From: a virus
Strand: one strand, 5' to 3'
Virus record (IMG/VR): IMGVR_UViG_3300017753_000019
Location: 1 to 41,493 of that record
DNA: 41,493 nucleotides
The notes beneath the pieces are model-generated. The model made no database searches. It saw nothing but the letters and a program-made list of their open reading frames with translations, and had not been told where the DNA came from. Of the stretch, positions 23,671 through 31,801 are shown piece by piece; position 1 is the first letter of the stretch, and each line of letters starts with the position of its first letter. Made by a program: the position numbers and the translations under genes.

Positions 23671-24710
23671 TACACTACCTCACATGCTTCTTGATAGATG
23701 TTTTTGATAATTTTTTTGACTGCTACTTTATCTATATCAGTCTCAGACTCATCAAGGTATCTACTAAGAATAGAAAGAGTATCTTCTGATTGCTCAATAT
23801 TAAAGTCTTCACTTTCATTAAAGGCAAAGTTTTCAACAACCTTCAAATCAAAGACACCAGAGTCCATGAGTTTGTCAATATATTTTTCAAACTCTTTTGG
23901 TTTTGTCTTTTTGCGTACAATAAGTTTTACAATCTTATCTTTATACTCACTAGAATCTAGCAGAGCTGCTGGATTGTCATCATAGTATAGTCGATAAAAC
24001 ATCTTGAATGGATTATCTACTGGGGTATGCTCTTTGGTTTTAGTATCAAAGAGGTGGAATCCACGAACATCTTCTAGATCATTCCAGTAAATCTCATATG
24101 GATTCCCAAGATAGTGAATATTATCCTCTTCACTTCTATGGTGATAATGCCCTGAGTAAACCTTCTCAAATTTATTATATGGATGTCTATCATGACCATG
24201 CTCCATCAAGTGCATCTTATTGGCATAGAATCCTTGGAGTTCAAGGTGACCCATTACAATAGGACACTTTGATTTTTTAAGTGATGAGTATGTTGACTCT
24301 TGATTCTCAGAATTAATCCAAGGAACAAAAGCTATTTTAAGACCTTCAATATTAATCTCTCTATATTCTGATACGACTTCAACATTATCATACTCGCGAA
24401 GAAGAAGATCTACCGCATTGATACTATTAGTATTTTTATAATAGGCAGTATGATTTCCAACGATTGTATATACTTTGATACCCATATCTCTGAGACGATC
24501 GTAGTAATTATCCTTGGCCCATGCTAAGGCAGAATAATTGATACCCGTTCGATTATCAAACGTGTCTCCCATATCAATTACAATTTTGATATTCTCTTCA
24601 ACTAACTTTGGAAAGAATATCTCGTTATAAAATTTTAAAAAGTAATCGTGAAAAAGTTTTGAATTCTTACGGGCACCGAAGTGCTGATCAGTGATAATAG
24701 CAACAGTCAC
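23670..24710 (-). CDS. 47: Recombination nuclease subunit, T4 gp47 (Mre11/SbcD type)
   Basis: 346 residues, calcineurin-like phosphoesterase. Motifs in order: ITDQHFG (Asp8, His10), IDMGDTFDNR, VGNHTAYY, then a conserved His pair in GHLELQGF and YSGHYHHR. Full set of metal ligands, so an active nuclease is expected. It overlaps the gp55 stop by ATGA. A consensus sigma70 promoter lies inside the gp55 3' end (24746-24774). Confidence 0.95.
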   Translation of the reverse strand: MTVAIITDQHFGARKNSKLFHDYFLKFYNEIFFPKLVEENIKIVIDMGDTFDNRTGINYSALAWAKDNYYDRLRDMGIKVYTIVGNHTAYYKNTNSINAVDLLLREYDNVEVVSEYREINIEGLKIAFVPWINSENQESTYSSLKKSKCPIVMGHLELQGFYANKMHLMEHGHDRHPYNKFEKVYSGHYHHRSEEDNIHYLGNPYEIYWNDLEDVRGFHLFDTKTKEHTPVDNPFKMFYRLYYDDNPAALLDSSEYKDKIVKLIVRKKTKPKEFEKYIDKLMDSGVFDLKVVENFAFNESEDFNIEQSEDTLSILSRYLDESETDIDKVAVKKIIKNIYQEACEVV

Positions 24711-25204
24711 GAACGAAGTTTAATGTGTACGTTATCCTTGATGCTATTATAGTTGGAATAGTTGTTTCCGTCAAGGGTGTTGTTATCGACAAACACCTCG
24801 TCAAACCCAGAGCGTTCAAGAATCTTGTTCTTGATCTCCATCTGTTTTTTCTCTCTTTGAATCCGTCTCAGAAAAGCGTAGTGAATAATCTGAGTAAAGT
24901 ATGCAAAAGGATTCTGTGACTTTTCTGGATTAAAATTATTAATATATTGAATACAATTTTCAATACCGTCACAAACCATGTCATCTTTGAACATGTAGTT
25001 GACGAAGTTTGGTTTGTATGATAGATGAGTTGCAATCTTTAAGAAACACTCACCAATGTAATTTGGAATACGTGGTTTGGGTTGACCTTTATTTTCTGCT
25101 ATAACAATCTGATCTTTATAATCAATAATTGCTGCAAGAAACTCTTTATTATTAACGTAGTGCTCAGATCTTTTACGTGTCTTGGGCATATTAGTTATAA
25201 GCAT
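24707..25204 (-). CDS. 55: Late-transcription sigma factor, T4 gp55 homologue
   Basis: 165 residues. The core DDMVCDGIENCIQYINNF, then NPEKSQNPFAYFTQIIHYAFLRRIQREKK, corresponds to sigma region 2 as in T4 gp55. It directs host RNA polymerase to NTAAATA boxes, which are found before most structural genes in this window. Start at 25204 or the in-frame ATG at 25189; neither has a clear ribosome site. The first gene behind the strong promoter at 25230-25257. Its 3' end doubles as the gp47 promoter. Confidence 0.92.
   Translation of the reverse strand: MLITNMPKTRKRSEHYVNNKEFLAAIIDYKDQIVIAENKGQPKPRIPNYIGECFLKIATHLSYKPNFVNYMFKDDMVCDGIENCIQYINNFNPEKSQNPFAYFTQIIHYAFLRRIQREKKQMEIKNKILERSGFDEVFVDNNTLDGNNYSNYNSIKDNVHIKLRS
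24746..24774 (-). promoter_or_regulatory. Sigma70-type promoter inside gene 55
   Basis: TTGACG (24769-24774), 17-base spacer, TATAAT (24746-24751) on the minus strand. Start predicted near 24739, about 29 bases before the gp47 ATG. It is embedded in the codons for TLDGNNYSNYNS. Confidence 0.6.
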
Positions 25205-25229
25205 GGTTCATACCATAACAATTAATAAT

Positions 25230-25257
25230 ATTATAGCATACTTTCAGGGCTTGACAA
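25230..25257 (-). promoter_or_regulatory. Sigma70-type promoter of gp55 and the long operon
   Basis: TTGTCA (25252-25257), 16-base spacer, extended -10 TGCTATAAT (TATAAT at 25230-25235). The -35 overlaps a dyad (25242-25267). It shares TGCTATAAT with the polymerase operon promoter. Predicted start near 25223. Confidence 0.75.
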
Positions 25258-25267
25258 GACTCTGAAA
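25242..25267. repeat. Inverted repeat over the gp55 promoter -35
   Basis: TTTCAGGGCTTG and CAAGACTCTGAAA form a dyad around one central base, with a perfect inner CTTGaCAAG and outer TTTCAG/CTGAAA. It covers the -35 box. It could be an operator or a hairpin at the end of the upstream transcript; there is no T run for a terminator. Confidence 0.5.
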
Positions 25268-25303
25268 TATGTGTAGAATACCTTTGTTAGGGTTGAAGAG
25301 AAC

Positions 25304-25696
25304 TCATAGCTTATAGAGTTTTTCTAGTACCTCTTTGGCATCTATCACACTAGATATATAGCCCATTTCTCTGTTTAGAGACTCTCTGCTGCTAGATGGA
25401 TCAAAGACACTATCTCTAACATATTGTAGGTAAACATTAATAACTTCTAGATTATCACTTTCACTAATTGTAAGAACCCTGTCAAGATTAATTACGAACA
25501 TATCATCAGAAGATGTTTTTAACCATGGTTCTACTTTGTATCCAACAGTTCCCCATTTTTTTAATTTAACTTCTTCAAGTGTAACTGGATTCGATAACAC
25601 CAATAGAGTTCTATCATCTTCTTCGCAGACGGAAACCTTAGAGAAGATCTCTTCTCCTGAAATTAATTTTACTGATGCAAAAAAGTCGTCTTCCAT
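25304..25696 (-). CDS. Sm-like protein, paralogue C
   Basis: 130 residues. Residues 1-95 match the two small proteins at 10567 and 10760: VKLISGEEIFSKV, LSNPVTLEEV, VEPWLKTSS, then VINLDRVLTISESDNLEVINVY. This is the most complete member and carries an extra helical C-terminal part (96-130). An Sm-like barrel is inferred, with possible RNA binding. It lies between uvsW and gp55, with three bases separating it from the uvsW stop. Confidence 0.74.
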   Translation of the reverse strand: MEDDFFASVKLISGEEIFSKVSVCEEDDRTLLVLSNPVTLEEVKLKKWGTVGYKVEPWLKTSSDDMFVINLDRVLTISESDNLEVINVYLQYVRDSVFDPSSSRESLNREMGYISSVIDAKEVLEKLYKL

Positions 25697-25698
25697 AA

Positions 25699-27162
25699 TT
25701 ATTTTAAGTTAACTGTGATAATTTCATAATTAAAATTCTCTTCGTTATAAATTTTAATTCTTTCAATTAGATGATTCAAGGTATAATTTTTTTGTGATTT
25801 GTAAGTGCAGTCATCAGCGATATCAAAAAGAACTGCTTTTACTTTGTTATTCCCCTTTCTAAGAACTCGTCCAATGCTTTGTAAGTTTCTGATCCTAGAC
25901 TTACTTGGAGAGGCGAAGATAACATTATGGAGATTTTTAATGTTGATACCAGTAGAAAAAGTTCCATAGGATGCAACGATGATAGCGTTGTTTTCTTGTT
26001 CTGTAATTTCCCTAACTAGTTCACGCTCAGAGGCATTTACACCGCCATGGACAAAGAATACCTTTCTGTTTTCACTTGTTTTTTTATTATTTATTTTATC
26101 GTAAAGGACTGCTCCGTGAGATTCAACTCTTGAATATAAGATAAGAGTATTTCCCTTTAAATCCAAAGCAAGATTAGTAACGAAGTTATTTCTTTGTTCA
26201 TGTGTAATAATATATTGTACTTCATCTTCAAACGTTTCAAACTTTTGTGGAGGATGTTTTAGAAGAACACAATTGATATCTAATTTAGAAAGATAACCTT
26301 TCTCCATTAATTCTTCTGTTCTGATGATCTTATATGAAGGTCCAAACAACCCCTCTAACACCCACTTGTGCGTCTGTGTGCCATCAAGTGTTCCAGTGAA
26401 TCCAAATCTATGTTTGGCAGTATGCATCTTGGTCATGATCTGAACCAATGATTTTGATTTGAATAAGTGTGCTTCATCACCGATTACAACTTCAAATCGT
26501 TCAAACCATTTGCGGTCTAATTTATAAATAGATTGCCACGTGGTAATTACAATTGGCCGATCATCCGTCTTTTCGCGCCCAGAGTAGATGCGGTGACAAT
26601 AAGTCTCTGCCTCCCACCCATACTCCTCAAAGTCCTTATACATCTGCTCTACCAGACTGGTCGTGGGAACAACTACCAGAATATTTTTCCCATGCTCAAC
26701 GTAATATCTTGCTAATGAATAAATCATCAGAGATTTGCCTGACGCAGTGGGAGATATCAATAGTCTTCGGTTGTGTCTTAGAGCATCGTATACTCCCTCG
26801 ACTTGGTGTGGTCGTGGCTCGTAAACCGCAATCGACTTGATATAATCCTTTACACCTTCATATGAGATATCCTCATTTACTTCAAAGGGTGTTCCAAAAA
26901 ATTTATTATCTACAAACTTATAATCATAATCGTATCGCTTACAAAACGATATTAGTTTGTCTAACAGACCAACATAGATTTCACCTGTTGCCGTAGAGAA
27001 TAGGCGAATCTTTCCATCCCAGTATTTGTTTCTATACTGAGGCATAAACTTTGCACCAGGAACTTCAAACGTAAACTCCTCTGAAAGTTCCTGATAGACG
27101 TGCGGTTCTGCACTTACTCTAAGATATACTTCGTTCTTCTTTTCAATACTAAGTTCAACCAT
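25699..27162 (-). CDS. uvsW: UvsW RNA-DNA/DNA helicase
   Basis: 487 residues. I start at ATG 27162 (MVELSIEKKNEVYL), where T4 UvsW homology begins; the longer start at 27195 lies inside uvsY. The N-terminal domain with KYWDGKIRLF is followed by the SF2 core: Walker A SPTASGKS, DEAH box GDEAHLF, FTGT and the motif VI region QSIGRVLRKG. UvsW unwinds branched DNA and R-loops and helps switch from origin to recombination-dependent replication. It follows uvsY with an 8-base overlap, as in T4. Confidence 0.95.
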   Translation of the reverse strand: MVELSIEKKNEVYLRVSAEPHVYQELSEEFTFEVPGAKFMPQYRNKYWDGKIRLFSTATGEIYVGLLDKLISFCKRYDYDYKFVDNKFFGTPFEVNEDISYEGVKDYIKSIAVYEPRPHQVEGVYDALRHNRRLLISPTASGKSLMIYSLARYYVEHGKNILVVVPTTSLVEQMYKDFEEYGWEAETYCHRIYSGREKTDDRPIVITTWQSIYKLDRKWFERFEVVIGDEAHLFKSKSLVQIMTKMHTAKHRFGFTGTLDGTQTHKWVLEGLFGPSYKIIRTEELMEKGYLSKLDINCVLLKHPPQKFETFEDEVQYIITHEQRNNFVTNLALDLKGNTLILYSRVESHGAVLYDKINNKKTSENRKVFFVHGGVNASERELVREITEQENNAIIVASYGTFSTGINIKNLHNVIFASPSKSRIRNLQSIGRVLRKGNNKVKAVLFDIADDCTYKSQKNYTLNHLIERIKIYNEENFNYEIITVNLK

Positions 27163-27586
27163 AACCAGCGATGAATTTTTGCCATTCAATCGCATTCTTA
27201 ATTTGGTAAGTTCTATTGTTTATCTGTTTAAGAATGCTCTCAATATAATTTAGTTGAGTTTCATAGTAGTCAATTTTGAGACTAATCTGACTTAATTTCT
27301 CGTCAGCATCCATATATTTTTGCATCGTATCCTTGTCACGTATCTTTTTTGGAAAAGGATTCTCTACATAGACCTCAGGGTCTGACTTTCCAGAAAAGTA
27401 TTCATACCGTTCGTGACGAATATTTTTTCTCTGTTGCTCTGCCTTCTTCATCAGTAACAGAGTGTTGTTAAACAACTCATGATACTTCGCATGAAGAGAA
27501 GGAATTTTCAAAGATTCATCATGTAAGTTATCTTTATCAAGTTGTGAGTCTTTCTCCCACATGCATTGTATAGTTTCTAGATTCAT
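27155..27586 (-). CDS. uvsY: UvsY recombination mediator
   Basis: 143 residues, helical and coiled-coil-like. RHERYEYFSGKSDPEVY and the closing IKNAIEWQKFIAG fit T4 UvsY, which loads UvsX on ssDNA covered by gp32. Position next to uvsW follows T4. The start overlaps the tube-like gene by ATGA. Confidence 0.9.
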   Translation of the reverse strand: MNLETIQCMWEKDSQLDKDNLHDESLKIPSLHAKYHELFNNTLLLMKKAEQQRKNIRHERYEYFSGKSDPEVYVENPFPKKIRDKDTMQKYMDADEKLSQISLKIDYYETQLNYIESILKQINNRTYQIKNAIEWQKFIAGYG

Positions 27587-28146
27587 AAAGGATTGCCAGC
27601 TAAGTCAGTGATATTATAGACAGTATACTTGAAAGTGACCTCTGCTGTAAAGTAGTCAACGTCAGTCGGGGTAGCATCAAAGTCAATAGTTGTCAAGGAT
27701 GTCGGGAACATTCCACTAAACTTAACTAAGAATTGAGGATTCAATGTGCTGTTGAGAACTTCTAACGTTGCATCAGAGTATAAAAGTTCTTCTCCACTAA
27801 ACTCTCCTTTATATAATCCTCTTGATTTTGCTTGCTCATTATAAATTTCTTGAAGACTCTCTGGAAATCCAAGACCTCTCATCCAGTTTTGAATCTGCAT
27901 ATAATTTTTTAGATCTTCATCAATCAAAAATCTAAGAGTAAAATCAGAGAAACTTAATTTATCTCCTGGTCTGGGAATATCATTTAGATAATTGGGTTGC
28001 ACAGCAACACCCAGATCAATACCTGGAATTTGTGCAGAGTTGGAAAAGAAACTTACCTTTGGACAACGTTGGATTGTAAAATTAAATCCAGTTGGTGATA
28101 AGTAGTTTCTATTCTCAATCTGTTTATCATAGATGGAACGTGCCAT
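27583..28146 (-). CDS. gp19-like tail tube-fold structural protein
   Basis: 187 residues; start ATG 28146 shares a base with the previous TAA (TAATG), in preference to 28164. It parallels gp19 of this genome: IPGIDLGVAVQP against LPASNVASIDVP, then GDKLSFSDFTLRFLIDEDLKNYMQIQNWMRGL against GDRTFDPWTLTIINDEDFKIRHAMEMWMNGI. So it probably has the tube/Hcp-like fold and sits at the tail terminus or baseplate. In T4 this position holds baseplate genes 25-26. Exact role unknown. Confidence 0.75.
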   Translation of the reverse strand: MARSIYDKQIENRNYLSPTGFNFTIQRCPKVSFFSNSAQIPGIDLGVAVQPNYLNDIPRPGDKLSFSDFTLRFLIDEDLKNYMQIQNWMRGLGFPESLQEIYNEQAKSRGLYKGEFSGEELLYSDATLEVLNSTLNPQFLVKFSGMFPTSLTTIDFDATPTDVDYFTAEVTFKYTVYNITDLAGNPL

Positions 28147-28460
28147 TAATCTCTTTGTCTCCAATCATCTGTTTTTTCGTGTGTAAACCAATCTGCTATA
28201 TCATCAGCAGATGTAAACCCCGTTTTGTGATTGGATGGGTCGGGATCTCCTAGTCCCATCCTATTTAAAAAATCGTCTGTACTACCCTCTTCGATACTTT
28301 GGGATGCTTGGCGTCTTGCCATTTTTAACATCTCATTGGCAGTTGTATTTGCTTTTGCTAGTTTGTTTGCCCAAATCATATCATCCAAACTAACATCTTC
28401 ATCGTTAACAATTTTTTCACAGATTGATTCTAGCCGAAGGCGATAAGCAGTCGATAGCAT
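28146..28460 (-). CDS. Small late hypothetical protein, possible baseplate/tail factor
   Basis: 104 residues, acidic and helical (ICEKIVNDEDVSLDDMIWANKLA, a later ADDIADWF). No family recognised. A TCTAAATA late box (28480-28487) lies 20 bases upstream, directly behind the gp23 terminator, so it begins a late unit. It is coupled to the tube-like gene. Confidence 0.72.
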   Translation of the reverse strand: MLSTAYRLRLESICEKIVNDEDVSLDDMIWANKLAKANTTANEMLKMARRQASQSIEEGSTDDFLNRMGLGDPDPSNHKTGFTSADDIADWFTHEKTDDWRQRD

Positions 28461-28479
28461 ATCATTTATTCATACAACT

Positions 28480-28487
28480 TATTTAGA
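28480..28487 (-). promoter_or_regulatory. Late promoter box TCTAAATA
   Basis: T4-type late -10 element just after the gp23 terminator T run, 20 bases before the ATG at 28460. It restarts transcription for the late and recombination genes that follow. Confidence 0.65.
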
Positions 28488-28488
28488 C

Positions 28489-28513
28489 AAAAAAAGGGGG
28501 TCCGAAGACCCCC
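28489..28513 (-). terminator. Rho-independent terminator of gp23
   Basis: On the minus strand GGGGGTC-TTCG-GACCCCC followed by seven T. A perfect 7-bp GC stem with a stable UUCG tetraloop, 30 bases past the gp23 stop. The strongest terminator in the window. Confidence 0.95.
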
Positions 28514-28542
28514 TCTGCACTTCCTTCACACAGAAGTATATA

Positions 28543-29961
28543 TCACATCAGGTTCGTGACCTTGACGCGACGATAGTAGCGGTTAGCAGAAGGATTAAGG
28601 TTACCGAGACCCTGGTTAGTTCCCTCAGCGAAGGGGTTAGCAACGAGACCATAACGGGTCTTGAAGCCAATCTTGGGCTGGAAGGAGTTCTCACCAACGG
28701 CGCGAACCATTTGGAGAGGAACGTAAGGACAGTAGAACAGACCAGCGTCATAAGGGGAAGTACCCTTGTAACCTACGACGTAATACTGGTTAGCAGCAAC
28801 GTTAGCAGCATAAGGGTCAATGTAGACTCTGTACTTGCCATTGATGGTGCCAGCAAAGGTGTTGCCGGTGTCATCAACGTTGAGGTTTGCGTTGAGCGCA
28901 GGGGTGTAATCAAGCACACCAGCCATGGTCAGAGCAGACGCAACGTCGGCACTGGTCATGATGATGTTGCCCTTTCCGCGACGAGTTCTTTGTGCGATTG
29001 CGTTAGCATCACGCTCGATTTGGAAGAGAAGACCCTTGAACTTCTCAACAGACCAACGACCATTGGAGTCAACATCAAGGTTGAACTCACCAGCGGTAGC
29101 GGTGTTGACGGTTGCACCCACTTCTGCGACCTTGTAGATCGAGCGGATGACTTCACGGTTGATCTCAGCAAGAATCTCTGTGGAGAGAATGTTGGCGAGT
29201 TCAGCCTCGGCGTTAAGACCATGAATTGCTTTAAGGTCTTGTGCCAGTTCCAAGGAATACTCTGCTTTCAGAGCACGTGACTTGGCGGTTACGGTGACTT
29301 TCTCGATCGAGAATGCCATTTCGTTGAAAGCCTCAGAACCAGCCTTGGTGTTGAGTGCTTCTGCATCGGCGGTGCCCATGCCCTGACCAACGTTGTAACC
29401 AGCGGAAGAACCAGCGGATACGGGGTTGAGAGCAGAAGGGTTGGTGCCAGACTGTGAAGTAGTACCGAAACCGGCGGCTACATCAGAGAAGTAGTCTGCA
29501 TTGCCGAAGCCATGATTCTGACCGGAGAATGCGGTGTCAGGCTCGTTGAAGAATGCCTCAGCACCATCCATGCCTGGGGTGCCAGGAGCGGCATAGCGGG
29601 AGCGCATTGCGAAGATTAGTCCAGTAGGACCGTTCATCGGTTGAACGCCAGCAAGGTCATATGCGACCAAGTTAGGCATTGCGCGTCTGATTAAGGAGAT
29701 CAGAACGGGATCGAAACCAGCAACAGGACCAGCGGCGGTAGCGTCTGCGCTAAAACCGGCAGCAGAGGTGCTGCTGTTGGTGTTAATTGATGGGGTCTCC
29801 ATCAGGGACTGGCCCGAGGAGAATGCTGCTTCCTCTTTGAGGAATTTTTCTTGGTTTTCGAGTAGAACTGCGGTTACAGATCTTCTGTGACTGTCGGTGA
29901 TACCACCGTCATGGTCAAGAAGGGGCTTCCACTTTTCTACCAGATGCTCAGATTGGAACAT
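28543..29961 (-). CDS. 23: Major capsid protein, T4 gp23 homologue
   Basis: 472 residues. LVEKWKPLLDH opening, AYDLAGVQPMNGPTGLIFAMRSRY, the central FSIEKVTVTAKSRALKAEYSLELAQDL and the MTSADVASAL and KTRYGLVANPFAEG segments are typical of gp23. An N-terminal portion (about 65 residues, with FLKEEAAF as a possible site) would be removed by the gp21 protease. Its DNA is visibly richer in G+C and more uniform in codon choice than neighbours, as expected for the most abundant phage protein. Followed by a strong terminator. I saw no clear NTAAATA box directly upstream. Confidence 0.97.
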   Translation of the reverse strand: MFQSEHLVEKWKPLLDHDGGITDSHRRSVTAVLLENQEKFLKEEAAFSSGQSLMETPSINTNSSTSAAGFSADATAAGPVAGFDPVLISLIRRAMPNLVAYDLAGVQPMNGPTGLIFAMRSRYAAPGTPGMDGAEAFFNEPDTAFSGQNHGFGNADYFSDVAAGFGTTSQSGTNPSALNPVSAGSSAGYNVGQGMGTADAEALNTKAGSEAFNEMAFSIEKVTVTAKSRALKAEYSLELAQDLKAIHGLNAEAELANILSTEILAEINREVIRSIYKVAEVGATVNTATAGEFNLDVDSNGRWSVEKFKGLLFQIERDANAIAQRTRRGKGNIIMTSADVASALTMAGVLDYTPALNANLNVDDTGNTFAGTINGKYRVYIDPYAANVAANQYYVVGYKGTSPYDAGLFYCPYVPLQMVRAVGENSFQPKIGFKTRYGLVANPFAEGTNQGLGNLNPSANRYYRRVKVTNLM

Positions 29962-30002
29962 TGGATTTACCTAAAAGTTAAAAGTTTTAATTAATGTTAA
30001 AT

Positions 30003-31097
30003 TCACTTAGTATTCATCTTGCTGAGAATATCCAAGTAAGAGGTCATACCACCAGCACTAGGTGCATCAGTGGCGTCTACACCCTCAGAAATTGTATCAG
30101 CGGATGATTGAGGTACTGCCTTAGTTTCAGAGAAATAAGATTCTCTCAGGATGGTCAGTTTCTCTTTGAACGATTCTTCACTTTCAAACTCTATACCTTC
30201 GGCAAGCGAGGCAAGCTTTTCTTTCTGGGTCTGTGCAAGACCTTCGGATACATCGCCAAGGATACTGGTTGCAACAGACTCACCGAGTCTCTTGTTTAAA
30301 CCAATGTTCTTTTCGATTTGCTCGTTGAGTTTAGTCTCCATGTCATCTAACTTGTCCGTCATTGCAGACAAGACATCATATTTTTCCTCAGGGATTGATA
30401 CATAATGTTCTTCAAATAGTGACTTCATACCTTCCATGAAGGATTCAGTCATTTCAGTTTTAAGGCCACGTTCAACAGCCAGTTCATTCTCTTGGAGCCA
30501 CTCATCAGCGACATATTCCAAGTATGAATCAACACGCTCTTGAAGTTCAACCTTCATTTCTTCGACTTCTTCGCCAAGTGCAACAGAATACTGTGCTTCT
30601 AATTGCTCTTTGATGTCAGAAATCTTGGATTTGAGTGCGGCTTCAAAGATGGTCTTTGCCTTCTCTCTGAATTCCTCGGAAAGTTCTTCACCACCGAGGA
30701 GAGCATTAACGTCTTCTTCAACGTCAATCTCTTCTACCACTTCTTCCTCAGCAACAACTTTATCAGAGACTTCTTGGTCCTCTTCAATAGTTGCTTCGGT
30801 ATCGAGTTCTTCTTCTTCTTTTTTCATTGTAGGAGTAGAGTCTGCTTTACCAGCACCTTTGTTTACAACATCGGATACTTGCTTTAAGCTGCCACCGGGA
30901 GTTTTCAGCTTCGCTGAATCATCATCGGGTTTGTAGTTCTCGGGAGTTGGACCTCCGAGATCTTCCACAGAACCTAATTGAGTTCCAGGATCCGCCATTG
31001 TTGGCATAGAATCACCCGCTTTTGCGCCTGAATTAACAGCGGTGCGGGATTGCTGTGTCTTTACTTCCATTTCTTGTAGTGATTTTCCACGTGACAT
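30003..31097 (-). CDS. 22: Prohead core scaffold, T4 gp22 homologue
   Basis: 364 residues, acidic, Glu/Lys-rich with long predicted coiled coils (about 130-320), as in gp22. It builds the internal scaffold of the prohead and is later cut by gp21. The N-terminal 110 residues are Ser/Pro/Thr-rich. It sits between gp21 and gp23 as in T4. A perfect TATAAATA late box is at 31142-31149, and the leader has ACGGAG as ribosome site. Confidence 0.9.
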   Translation of the reverse strand: MSRGKSLQEMEVKTQQSRTAVNSGAKAGDSMPTMADPGTQLGSVEDLGGPTPENYKPDDDSAKLKTPGGSLKQVSDVVNKGAGKADSTPTMKKEEEELDTEATIEEDQEVSDKVVAEEEVVEEIDVEEDVNALLGGEELSEEFREKAKTIFEAALKSKISDIKEQLEAQYSVALGEEVEEMKVELQERVDSYLEYVADEWLQENELAVERGLKTEMTESFMEGMKSLFEEHYVSIPEEKYDVLSAMTDKLDDMETKLNEQIEKNIGLNKRLGESVATSILGDVSEGLAQTQKEKLASLAEGIEFESEESFKEKLTILRESYFSETKAVPQSSADTISEGVDATDAPSAGGMTSYLDILSKMNTK

Positions 31098-31141
31098 TTG
31101 TAGCTACTCCGTAATAAACCTGTATTGGTATTATCTTTATT

Positions 31142-31149
31142 TATTTATA
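31142..31149 (-). promoter_or_regulatory. Late promoter box TATAAATA of gp22
   Basis: Exact T4 late consensus two bases past the gp21 stop, 45 bases before the gp22 ATG. It likely also serves gp23. Confidence 0.8.
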
Positions 31150-31150
31150 T

Positions 31151-31801
31151 TTAAATGTTTTGCAAGAACTGATTAAATAAATTTAATTTATTTTCATCGA
31201 GTTTTTTCTGATCAACTAAGGTGTTAATCGTTGCATACGTTTTTTGAGCATACTTCTCACGAAGAATACTACCATCCCATACCCAATCCTTTCCTTCCAT
31301 AATACCTTCAACAAAAGCATCAGGAGCAGAAGGATCAGCAACGATGTCAGCAGCAGTTGCCAACATAAAATCATCACCAACAACGTTGACACCTTCACGT
31401 GTCATTTTCAAAGAACCAATACCACGGGAAGAAACACCGAGTTTGACACCTTCTTCTACCAGAGAAGCAGCAATCTTACCCATTGGGGTGTTGAGGATTT
31501 TTGCTTTTCCAATAAAGTTGGAACCGTTTTCTCTAAGAGATACAATCTTATGAGAGACTCTATCGAGATTTACGGTAGGACCTTCGGGGTGACCTAATTC
31601 ACCAAGGGCTCTACCTTTGGCAACATGATTTTCATTATATCTGCCAACTTCACGGCGAAGTGTCTCCATGGGATACATACGACCATTACGGTTTTTGATG
31701 TTTCCTTGAAGGAATACACCTTCAATATACATGGATTTCTTGCCACCTCTCGATTCAACAAGAAACTCAACTGATTCAATCTCTTCTGTGATGAGTTTCA
31801 T
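31151..31801 (-). CDS. 21: Prohead maturation protease, T4 gp21 homologue
   Basis: 216 residues, herpesvirus-assemblin-like serine protease. The catalytic His is in ELGHPEGP and the Ser in LGVSSRGIGS; VFLQGNIKNRNGRMYP is the family signature. It cleaves core and capsid proteins during head maturation. The start shares a base with the preceding stop (TAATG). Confidence 0.94.
   Translation of the reverse strand: MKLITEEIESVEFLVESRGGKKSMYIEGVFLQGNIKNRNGRMYPMETLRREVGRYNENHVAKGRALGELGHPEGPTVNLDRVSHKIVSLRENGSNFIGKAKILNTPMGKIAASLVEEGVKLGVSSRGIGSLKMTREGVNVVGDDFMLATAADIVADPSAPDAFVEGIMEGKDWVWDGSILREKYAQKTYATINTLVDQKKLDENKLNLFNQFLQNI

Noticed and set aside
27612-27617. TATAAT on the minus strand before uvsY
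   Set aside because: There is no acceptable -35 at 16-18 bases; a T4-like middle promoter would need a MotA box, which I do not see.
28711-29280. 189-aa open frame on the plus strand
   Set aside because: Antisense to gp23; a shadow produced by the biased codon use of that gene.
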